Of a stretch of DNA of 35,191 bases, positions 24,211-31,112 are shown piece by piece. The stretch spans positions 1 through 35,191 of the forward strand of contig NZ_JAMXMX010000044.1 in assembly GCF_024055725.1 (NCBI RefSeq), in the 5' to 3' direction. The translations under genes and the position numbers were made by a program. Below the pieces are notes generated by a model that was given only the letters and a program-made list of their open reading frames with translations, had not been told where the DNA came from and searched no databases. Every line of letters begins with the position of its first letter. Position 1 is the first letter of the stretch. The DNA is from Actinoallomurus spadix. GTDB taxonomy: Bacteria; Actinomycetota; Actinomycetes; Streptosporangiales; Streptosporangiaceae.

Positions 24211-25403
24211 TCCTCGCGCTCGAGTACCACCGCTCGCCGGGCCGGTTCGTGGCCGCCCGCGGCCTGACCTCCACCCGGATGGGGAGCCGGCTCAGCGGCA
24301 TGGTCGCCGGGAACGTCGCGCCGCTGCGCCTGGTCAACCGGCAGGCCCCCGAGCTGCCCGGTGACGGCTGGACCCGCGTCACGCCGATCCTGTCCGGCAT
24401 CTGCGGCTCGGACCTCAGCCTGCTCACCGGGCACTCCTCGCCGTACCTCTCGCCGATGACGTCCATGCCGTTCGTGCCCGGTCACGAGGTCGTCGGCCGG
24501 ACCATGGACGACCTGCCCGGCGTCCCGAAGGGCAGCCGCGTCGTCATCGACCCGGTCCTGTCGTGCGCCGTGCGGGGCATGGAGCCCTGCCGCTGGTGCG
24601 CCTCCGGACAGCAGAGCCGCTGCGACCACGTCACCGCCGGCCGCATCTCGGCGGGCATCCAGACCGGCACCTGCGCCGACACCGGCGGCGGCTGGAGCCG
24701 CCAGATGGTCGCGCACGCCAGCCAGCTGCACGTCGTGCCCGACGAACTGCCCGACGAGCGCGCGGTGCTCGCCGAGCCCCTCGCCTGCGCGGTCCACTCC
24801 GTACGCCGCGTGCCGATCGAGCCGAACTCCACGGCCGTGATCGTCGGCGCGGGCACGGTCGGGCTGCTGACGCTGATCGCGCTGCGGGAGCTGACCCAGG
24901 TCGGCGCGGTGTACGTCATCGCCAAGCACGGCCACCAGAAGGAGAAGGCCAAGGCGCTCGGCGCGACCGCCGTCATCGAGCCCCGCAAGGCCGTGCGCGC
25001 GCTGCGGCGCGTCACGACCGCGCGGATGCACACGCCGGAGATGGGCGCGGACTTCCTGCTCGGCGGCGTCGACACCGTCTTCGAGTGCACCGGCGGCGCG
25101 AGCGGGCTGGACACCTCCCTGCGGCTCGCCCGCGCGGGAGGTACCGTCGTGATGTCCGGCATGCCGTCCGGCGGCGTCGACCTGACGCCGCTGTGGTTCC
25201 GCGAGCTGGAGCTGGTCGGGGCGTACTGCTCCGGCGCCGACGGGGCCGACTTCGCCGACGCCCTCCGGCTCGCCGGCTCGGCTCCGCTGGACGGCTACGT
25301 CGGCACGACCTACCCTCTCGCCCGCTGGCGGGAGGCGCTGAACCACGCGGCCGACTCCGGGCGGCTGGGAAGCGTCAAAGTCGCCTTCGACCTGGCGCGC
25401 TAG
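24207..25403 (+). CDS. Zinc-dependent medium-chain alcohol dehydrogenase
   Basis: A 398-aa MDR oxidoreductase. Catalytic zinc ligands are Cys66 in GICGSD and His93-Glu94 in PGHEVVG, with the NAD(P)-binding motif VGAGTVG in the second half. Structural zinc cysteines are C120, C128, C131 and C139: the last three have the standard spacing, but the first lies five residues further upstream than usual, because of an insertion. It probably interconverts an alcohol and an aldehyde or ketone, which fits the neighbouring acyl reductase. It overlaps the upstream gene by 4 nt (ATGA), and a 74-nt gap separates it from the LarA-like gene. The substrate is not readable. Confidence 0.88.
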   Translation: MILALEYHRSPGRFVAARGLTSTRMGSRLSGMVAGNVAPLRLVNRQAPELPGDGWTRVTPILSGICGSDLSLLTGHSSPYLSPMTSMPFVPGHEVVGRTMDDLPGVPKGSRVVIDPVLSCAVRGMEPCRWCASGQQSRCDHVTAGRISAGIQTGTCADTGGGWSRQMVAHASQLHVVPDELPDERAVLAEPLACAVHSVRRVPIEPNSTAVIVGAGTVGLLTLIALRELTQVGAVYVIAKHGHQKEKAKALGATAVIEPRKAVRALRRVTTARMHTPEMGADFLLGGVDTVFECTGGASGLDTSLRLARAGGTVVMSGMPSGGVDLTPLWFRELELVGAYCSGADGADFADALRLAGSAPLDGYVGTTYPLARWREALNHAADSGRLGSVKVAFDLAR

Positions 25404-25477
25404 GACGTGTAGGCGAAATTGATGCACAAGGACCGGGAGGTAGGCCGGGTGCTGGTTGGTTTGGAAAGGAACTACGA

Positions 25478-27055
25478 GTGAGCAGACCAGGCTTCGTACT
25501 CGATGTGGATGAGCGGACGCCACCGCTCATCGTGCACCAGGGCGAGGGCTTCCGGCTGGAGCGGCTGCCGCTCGGGTCCAAGGTCATCTACCCGCCGGAC
25601 TCCCTGCCCGGCATCCGCGACGTCGACGCCACGATCCGGCACGCGCTGCTGAACCCGCACGGCACCGAACCGCTCCCGGAGCTCCTGCGCCCCGGCATGC
25701 GGCTCACGATCGTCTTCGACGACCTGTCGCTGCCGCTGCCGCAGATGCAGACCCCGGACGTGCGCCAGCGCATCATCGAGCAGGTCCTGGAGATGGCGGC
25801 GGCCAAGGGCGTCGACGACGTCGAGCTGATCGCCGCCAACGCCCTGCACCGCCGGATGACCCCGGCGGAGCTGCGGCGCACCGTCGGCGACCGGGTCTTC
25901 CGCGCGTTCTTCCCCGAGCACCTGAAGAACCACGACGCCGAGGACCAGGACAACCTGACCTACTTCGGCAAGACCCGCCACGGCGAGGACGTCGAGATCA
26001 ACCGGCGCGCCGCCGAGAGCGACCTGATCGTCTACGTCAACATCACGCTCACCGCGATGAGCGGCGGCGCGAAGTCCGTGTCGGTCGGCCTGGCGAGCTA
26101 CCGCAGCCTGCGGCACCACCACAACGTGCACACGCTGCGGCACTCCAACTCGTTCAACGACCCGCCGAACTCCGCGATGCACCACTCGTACGAGCGGATG
26201 AAGGGCCTGATCGACGAGCACGTCAAGGTCTTCACGATCGAGACGACGCTCAACAACGACACCTTCCCCTCCTCGATGGGCTTCCTGAACAAGCGCGAGT
26301 GGGAGTGGAACGTCCGCGACCAGGCGACCTACCTCGGGGTCAAGCGGGCCAACGAGCTGATGCCGAAGAAGACGCGGCGGCGCATCTGGCAGAACACCGC
26401 CGCGCCGTACGGCGTGACCGGCGTGCACGCCGGCCTGCAGTCCGAGGTGCACCCGCTGACGCTGAAGAACGTCCACCGGCAGCAGCGCACCGAGGTGAAC
26501 GGCCAGTCCGACATCGCGATCTACGGACTGCCGTACATCTGCCCGTACAACGTCAACTCGGTGATGAACCCGATCCTGGTGATGTCACTCGGGCTCGGCT
26601 ACTTCTTCAACCTGTACATGAACAAGCCGATCGTCCGGCAGGGCGGCGTGGCGATCTTCTACCACCCGGTGCCGAACGAGTTCCACCCGGTGCACCACCC
26701 GAGCTACATCGACTTCTTCGAGGAGATCCTCACCGAGAGCACCGACCCGGTGCTCCTGGAGACGAAGTACGAGGAGCAGTTCGCCACGGACCCGTGGTAC
26801 ATCCAGCTGTACCGCAACAGCTACGCCTACCACGGCGTCCACCCCTTCTACATGTGGTACTGGGGGGCGCACGCGCTGGAGCACCTCGGCGACGTCATCT
26901 TCGTCGGCGGCAACCGCAAGACCACCGCGCGGATGGGCTTCCGTTCTGCCAGCACCCTCGCCGACGCGCTGGAGATGGCCAAGGACACCGTCGGCGGCAG
27001 CCCGTCGATCTCCTACCTCCACGCCCCGCCGCTCGCTTTGGCGGACGTGCGATGA
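25478..27055 (+). CDS. Divergent LarA-family (nickel-pincer nucleotide dependent) protein
   Basis: A 525-aa protein, about 100 residues longer than lactate racemase LarA. It has the LarA/DUF2088 N-terminal region with FDDLSLPLP (D81-D82), NALHRRMTPAEL (H124), and MSGGAKSVSVG with K199, followed exactly 16 residues later by H215 in RHHHN. From memory of LarA these match D72, H108, the NPN-anchoring K184 and the Ni ligand H200. The partners of R75 and H174 appear to be Leu85 and Ile189 (or Thr190), so the lactate-racemase active site is not intact. The C-terminal half is rich in Tyr, His and Trp (YPICPYNV-like region, FYHPVPNEFHPVHHP). The GTG at 25478 has AAGGA seven nt upstream. Neighbours are lipid-type enzymes and larB/C/E. 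Confidence 0.82.
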   Translation: MSRPGFVLDVDERTPPLIVHQGEGFRLERLPLGSKVIYPPDSLPGIRDVDATIRHALLNPHGTEPLPELLRPGMRLTIVFDDLSLPLPQMQTPDVRQRIIEQVLEMAAAKGVDDVELIAANALHRRMTPAELRRTVGDRVFRAFFPEHLKNHDAEDQDNLTYFGKTRHGEDVEINRRAAESDLIVYVNITLTAMSGGAKSVSVGLASYRSLRHHHNVHTLRHSNSFNDPPNSAMHHSYERMKGLIDEHVKVFTIETTLNNDTFPSSMGFLNKREWEWNVRDQATYLGVKRANELMPKKTRRRIWQNTAAPYGVTGVHAGLQSEVHPLTLKNVHRQQRTEVNGQSDIAIYGLPYICPYNVNSVMNPILVMSLGLGYFFNLYMNKPIVRQGGVAIFYHPVPNEFHPVHHPSYIDFFEEILTESTDPVLLETKYEEQFATDPWYIQLYRNSYAYHGVHPFYMWYWGAHALEHLGDVIFVGGNRKTTARMGFRSASTLADALEMAKDTVGGSPSISYLHAPPLALADVR

Positions 27056-28020
27056 GCAGGAAATCGTCGAGCATCCGCAAGGAGCTCCGCCTGCTGCGGC
27101 ACGGGCGGGACTGGCGCGGGCGCTCCACGGTGCCCCGCTCGGCGGAGCCGCACGTCGTCGAGCCCGAGGAGAAGGTCTTCCCGACCGCCTGGGCGCGTAC
27201 GCCGGTCGCGGTCGCGGCCCGGTCCGTGCTGCGCAAGGGGCTGCTGAAGCCGGTCGCGTGGCGGCAGATCACCCCGGTCATCGAGGGCGCGGAGTACCTC
27301 GACGGCGTGCGCGGCCCGGTGGTGTTCGTGGCGAACCACTCCAGCCATCTGGACACCCCGCTGATCCTCGGCTCGCTGCCGGAGCGGTTCGCCAACCGCG
27401 TCGCCGTCGGCGCCGCGTCGGACTACTTCTTCGACGTACGCTGGCGCGCGACGCTGACGGCGGTGTTCTTCAACGCCTTCCCCGTCGAGCGGTACGGCTC
27501 GAAGCGGCTGCGCAGCCTGGCCATCGACCTGGTCGACGACGGGTGGAGCCTGCTGCTCTATCCGGAGGGCACCCGGTCGGAGGACGGCTGGATGAACCCC
27601 TTCAAGCTCGGCGCGGCGGTGCTGTGCGTCTCGAAGCGCGTCCCGTGCGTGCCGATCGCGATCCGGGGCTCGTACGCCGCGATGCCGCGCGGGCGCAACT
27701 GGCCGCAGCCGGGCAAGCCGCGTGTCACCGTCCGGTACGGCCGTCCCCTCGTTCCCGAGGAGGGTGAGGACGTCCGGGCGTTCCGCGCGCGGATGGCCAA
27801 GGCGGTCGCCGCGCTCGCCGCCGAAGAGGACCTGGGCTGGTACGACGCGCTGCGCGCCTCGGCCGACGACCGCCTCGAGATCCCGGGCGGCTCCCAGCCG
27901 ACCCGTCCCGGCGCGGTGCGCGAGGACGGCGACAAGCCGGGCACGGCCGCCGACTGGCGGCGGATCTGGGCCTCGACCGAACCCCTCACGAACCGCCGGC
28001 GCCGCGTCTGGCGCGCCTGA
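27052..28020 (+). CDS. PlsC-type lysophospholipid acyltransferase
   Basis: A 322-aa glycerolipid acyltransferase family protein. The catalytic HX4D motif is NHSSHLD (H96, D101), the acceptor-phosphate motif is YPEGTRS (E172-G173-T174-R175), and a later motif reads VPIAIRG. The N-terminal 60 residues are basic and amphipathic and may bind the membrane; there is no clear membrane helix. It would transfer an acyl group from acyl-CoA or acyl carrier to a lyso-lipid or an unusual alcohol. The ATG overlaps the LarA-like stop by 4 nt (ATGA), and the gene is closed by a strong terminator, so it is the last gene of the operon. The C-terminal tail is charged and disordered-looking. Confidence 0.88.
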   Translation: MSRKSSSIRKELRLLRHGRDWRGRSTVPRSAEPHVVEPEEKVFPTAWARTPVAVAARSVLRKGLLKPVAWRQITPVIEGAEYLDGVRGPVVFVANHSSHLDTPLILGSLPERFANRVAVGAASDYFFDVRWRATLTAVFFNAFPVERYGSKRLRSLAIDLVDDGWSLLLYPEGTRSEDGWMNPFKLGAAVLCVSKRVPCVPIAIRGSYAAMPRGRNWPQPGKPRVTVRYGRPLVPEEGEDVRAFRARMAKAVAALAAEEDLGWYDALRASADDRLEIPGGSQPTRPGAVREDGDKPGTAADWRRIWASTEPLTNRRRRVWRA

Positions 28021-28035
28021 CCTACGACACCGCCG

Positions 28036-28077
28036 AGCCCCGGGCCACGCCGTACGGCGTGGCCCGGGGCTTTTTTT
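28036..28077 (+). terminator. Rho-independent terminator of the LarA-like operon
   Basis: A perfect 15-bp stem (28037-28051 with 28056-28070; 16 with the flanking A-T pair) and a 4-nt loop are followed by seven T residues. This is the clearest intrinsic terminator in the window and an unusual form for actinobacteria. It also separates the operon from the AT-rich promoter at 28084. Confidence 0.93.
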
Positions 28078-28083
28078 CTCGGC

Positions 28084-28099
28084 AGATAATCGATTATCT
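28084..28099. promoter_or_regulatory. AT-rich 16-bp palindrome, candidate operator
   Basis: AGATAATCGATTATCT is a perfect dyad, strikingly AT-rich for this DNA. It lies 25 bp upstream of the SCO6745-family start. The sequence TCGATTATCT is repeated with one mismatch 12 bp downstream (TCGATCATCT, 28102-28111). A dedicated repressor is likely; its gene is not evident next door. Confidence 0.7.
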
Positions 28100-28110
28100 T
28101 GTCGATCATC

Positions 28111-28119
28111 TATTATATT
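28111..28119 (+). promoter_or_regulatory. -10 region for a leaderless mRNA
   Basis: TATTATATT contains overlapping -10 hexamers (TATTAT at 28111-28116, TATATT at 28114-28119). From the first, transcription would begin at about 28123, next to the ATG at 28124, so the mRNA would be leaderless. No convincing ribosome binding site is present. Confidence 0.5.
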
Positions 28120-28123
28120 GGGC

Positions 28124-28987
28124 ATGCCTTCCTTCGATACGGGCGCGGGCCGCCGCTGCCACGCCGTCGTCAACCCCCTGCACACCTGCGTGTACTTCGC
28201 CCCGGAATGGCGAGGCGAACTCGCGGCGATCGGGCTGGAGCATGAGGCCATGGCCTACCTCGCGAGCCGCGCGGCCCCACTCGGAGCGGTCGGAGCGGGC
28301 ACCGTCACAGCGACGTTCTACAACTTCGACCACGGGCATGTGCGGCGGTACATCCCCGCCGCGTGGACCGTCACCACGCCACAGGCGGTGCTGGCGGCCC
28401 GGCTGCGCGGCGCGGACAGAACGCTGCGGCGGCTGCTCGGAGAGAAGGCCCTCACCTCGGAGGAAATGGCCGAGGCCGCCGAACTGGCGCTGCGTGCCAC
28501 TCAGGCATGCCGCCGAGAGGCGCGGCCGCTGTACGCCGCCAACGCCGATCTTCCCGTTCCCGAGGAACCGCACCTGGCCCTGTGGCACGCCGCGACGCTG
28601 CTGCGCGAACACCGGGGCGACGGTCACCTCGCCGCCCTGGCGATCGCCGGACTGTCCGGGATCGAGGCGCTCGTCCTGCACAACGCCACCGGCCGGGCGC
28701 CGACGTCGGCGACGTTCATGCGGACCCGAGGATGGTCCGCCGAGCAGTGGGCCGCCACACGGGACCGGTTGCGGGAGCGCGGCCTGCTGGATGAGGCGGG
28801 GAACCTCACCGAGTCGGGCACGGCCCTGCGGGAGGAGGCGGAAGTGCTCACCGACCGCCTCGACGCCGCCCCGTACGACCATCTCGGCCCGGCCGCCACC
28901 GCGCGCCTCACCGAACTGGCCGGCCGCTTCACCACAGCCCTCAGGGCGGCGGGCGCCTTCCCCGCGGCGCTCTTCGGCAAGGGCTGA
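28124..28987 (+). CDS. SCO6745-family protein
   Basis: A 287-aa protein of the actinobacterial SCO6745 (SalK-like) family, recognised by PLHTCVYFAPE near the start, YLASRAAPLGAVGAGTV, ATFYNFDHGHVRRYIPAAW and the later THMR-like region TSATFMRTRGWSAEQW. The last part (from about residue 200) reads like a winged helix (WSAEQWAATRDRLRERGLLDE, LTESGTALREEAE), so the protein may sense a ligand or bind DNA. No enzymatic function is established to my knowledge. The ATG at 28124 is preceded by a -10 box and a palindrome, suggesting a leaderless and tightly regulated mRNA. It converges with the serine hydrolase gene. Confidence 0.8.
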   Translation: MPSFDTGAGRRCHAVVNPLHTCVYFAPEWRGELAAIGLEHEAMAYLASRAAPLGAVGAGTVTATFYNFDHGHVRRYIPAAWTVTTPQAVLAARLRGADRTLRRLLGEKALTSEEMAEAAELALRATQACRREARPLYAANADLPVPEEPHLALWHAATLLREHRGDGHLAALAIAGLSGIEALVLHNATGRAPTSATFMRTRGWSAEQWAATRDRLRERGLLDEAGNLTESGTALREEAEVLTDRLDAAPYDHLGPAATARLTELAGRFTTALRAAGAFPAALFGKG

Positions 28988-29025
28988 GGGCCCCGGAACC
29001 ACGGAGTCTCACGCGTACCCGCCGA

Positions 29026-29063
29026 AGTGAGGAGGGAACCGGAGGCCCGGTCCCCTCCTCACT
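29026..29063. terminator. Bidirectional terminator between convergent genes
   Basis: An 11-bp perfect stem (29026-29036 with 29053-29063), one mismatch and five further pairs (29038-29042 with 29047-29051) with a 4-nt loop lie between the SCO6745-family gene and the serine hydrolase gene. Nothing else is seen in this 85-nt gap. Confidence 0.78.
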
Positions 29064-29072
29064 CCTGGGCGG

Positions 29073-30491
29073 CTAACGGCCGGCTTCGTAGTCGTCCATG
29101 GCGCGGCCGAGCTTGGCGAACTTCTCGGTGCGGTTCACCGCGGGCTGGACGCCCGGGTCCGGACGGTTCGTGTCCTTGTAGCGCCAGCCGAGGTTGCTGA
29201 ACGCGACGATGATGTAGTCGCGCTTCGCCTGGCCGGGCAGGGAGTGCACGATGCCCGCGTCACCGGCCGCGACCGCCGTGAGCCCCGTCTTGTGGGCGAA
29301 CGTCACCTGCGCGGCGTCCTGGCAGGGCTGCACGGGGTACAGGTACTTGCCGTCGGTCGGGTCCTCGTTGACCGTCACGGTCCCGTCGGGGCCGATCCAC
29401 CGCTGCGCGATCCGCTGCGGCATGCCCGCCGCCGGGTAGGTGTAGCCGCAGTAGTTCGTCGTCGACAGGACGTTGTTCCAGCCCTGCTCGCCGAGCTCCT
29501 TCAGGAAGAACTCCCGGGAGGACCTGCTCAGGACGTCACTGGTGACCGCCTTGCCGTTAGGAGCGGTCCACGCCTTGCCGGGAACCCCGTTGAGGAGCAT
29601 CAGCAGCTTGGCGGTGTCCAGCGACGACATGGTGACCTGCGGGGACCAGTCGCCGTTGGCCGGGTCCGTGCCCTTCAGTTGCAGCATGTCCAGGCCCAGC
29701 TCCTGGAACCGCTGGTTGAGCCAGTCGACTCCGCCGTGCTCGTGCATCAGCTTGATCAGCGAACACGTCGCGCCGTTGTCGGAGATGGTGATCATCCGGT
29801 CGAAGTACTCGCCGATGGTCCGGGTGGTCGCACCCTCGCAGCGGTCGGAGGCCTTCGTCGGCGTGTACGCGTAGGTGTCGCTCAGCTTGATGACGCCCTT
29901 GTCCACCAGCTGCAGGATCCCGAAGCCGACCGTCAGCTTGATGATCGACGCCGGGTAGGGCTCCATGAAGTCGATGGGCGCGTTCTCGCGGCCCGGGACG
30001 GTGTCCGTCGTGCCCCGGCCGTTGTTCGCGTCCCACTCGGTGTCGTTCCACAGGCGGTACCGCACGGCGGTGGTGCGGAGGTTCTTGTCCACCGGGACGA
30101 CGACGCCGTCCTTGTACTGCGGGCTCATCAGGACGGTGCCGGAGGAGACCGGCCGTCCCTTCTTGTCGAGCTCGATGACGGTCACGTCGACCTGCGGCTG
30201 CTGGTGGATCGTCGTGCCGGCCGCGGCCTTGAGCGCGGGAGCGTCCTTCGGCCGGCCCGACTCGCTCTCCGGCTGGGCGGCGAGCGCGCGGGCCTGGGCC
30301 GATCCGGGCGGGGCCGAGTCGACGAGGTCGCCGAAGGTCAGCCCTGCCATGGTCTGCTGGAGCCGCTGGGCGAGTTCGCCGGACGGGTGCGTGGCCGCGT
30401 GTGCCGGCGGGACCGTGGCGGTCAGGAGCGCCGCGGCGCCGCCGAGCGCGACCAGAACTTGACGGGGATGTCGAATCCGAGGTGAGATCAC
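29073..30491 (-). CDS. Secreted class-A-like serine hydrolase (penicillin-recognising fold)
   Basis: A 472-aa exported protein with a signal peptide (basic start, hydrophobic core, AHAA cleavage region near residue 33). It has the serine beta-lactamase/D,D-peptidase triad: SxxK in PASIIK (S182, K185), SDN (237-239) and KTG (401-403, in HKTGLT). The class A omega-loop motif ExxLN is not visible between SDN and KTG, so true beta-lactamase activity is unlikely; a peptidoglycan D,D-peptidase or another serine hydrolase is more probable. The GTG at 30491 has TAGGCT seven bp upstream as a possible -10 box, suggesting a leaderless mRNA. It is 99 nt downstream of the MarR gene on the same strand. Confidence 0.85.
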   Translation of the reverse strand: MISPRIRHPRQVLVALGGAAALLTATVPPAHAATHPSGELAQRLQQTMAGLTFGDLVDSAPPGSAQARALAAQPESESGRPKDAPALKAAAGTTIHQQPQVDVTVIELDKKGRPVSSGTVLMSPQYKDGVVVPVDKNLRTTAVRYRLWNDTEWDANNGRGTTDTVPGRENAPIDFMEPYPASIIKLTVGFGILQLVDKGVIKLSDTYAYTPTKASDRCEGATTRTIGEYFDRMITISDNGATCSLIKLMHEHGGVDWLNQRFQELGLDMLQLKGTDPANGDWSPQVTMSSLDTAKLLMLLNGVPGKAWTAPNGKAVTSDVLSRSSREFFLKELGEQGWNNVLSTTNYCGYTYPAAGMPQRIAQRWIGPDGTVTVNEDPTDGKYLYPVQPCQDAAQVTFAHKTGLTAVAAGDAGIVHSLPGQAKRDYIIVAFSNLGWRYKDTNRPDPGVQPAVNRTEKFAKLGRAMDDYEAGR

Positions 30492-30590
30492 CGCGCCAGC
30501 CTAGAACAGAAGATGATCTTGGTCGCCACCTTTGTCACAGAACGGTTAAGAGAACCGCGGGCTGGAGCGGAGCGGGAGCTCTGGTCTTGG

Positions 30591-31094
30591 TCAGAACCGC
30601 ACGCCGCCGAGGCGGCCTTCGAGGAGGACGAGCAACTCGCTGAGGACGTCGGCGAGCTCCCGCTGCCTGTCCGTGCCGAGCGCGGACAGCAGCGACGCCT
30701 CATAGCCGACCTGTTCGGGGACGAGACGGGCGATGAGCCGCCGGCCCTCCTCGGTGAGGGAGACGCGGGCGACCCGGCGGTCGCGCTCGTCGGCGCGGCG
30801 TTCGACCAGCCCGCGCTCCTCCAGCCGGCGCAGGCGCTTCGTGACGGCGGCACCCGACGAGAACGTCTCCCGGGCGAGTTGCGTCGGGGTGAGGTCCCGG
30901 CCGACCCGCTGCAGCGCGCCGAGCAGGTCGAACTCCGGCCGGGCAAGGCCCTCCCGGGTCAGCGGGGCGCCGGCCGCCTGCTGGAGCAGGACCGTGCAGC
31001 GGGTGAGCCTGCCGATCACCGCGATCGGAAGGGTGTCCAGATCGGGATGGATCCTCCGCCACTGGCGCAGGACCTCCGCGACCGCGTCTTCCAT
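30591..31094 (-). CDS. MarR-family transcriptional regulator
   Basis: A 167-aa winged-helix regulator. The DNA-binding core is LTPTQLARETFSSGAAVTKRLRRLEERGL, the wing has ERRADERDRRVARVSLTEEG, and the flanking helices form the dimer interface. The ATG at 31094 follows GGAAGGAAGAACCC. It lies 18 nt downstream of the FUSC-type gene on the same strand, so it is probably co-transcribed with it and controls it. A candidate operator overlaps the promoter of that gene (32799-32812). Confidence 0.9.
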   Translation of the reverse strand: MEDAVAEVLRQWRRIHPDLDTLPIAVIGRLTRCTVLLQQAAGAPLTREGLARPEFDLLGALQRVGRDLTPTQLARETFSSGAAVTKRLRRLEERGLVERRADERDRRVARVSLTEEGRRLIARLVPEQVGYEASLLSALGTDRQRELADVLSELLVLLEGRLGGVRF

Positions 31095-31112
31095 GGGTTC
31101 TTCCTTCCACGG

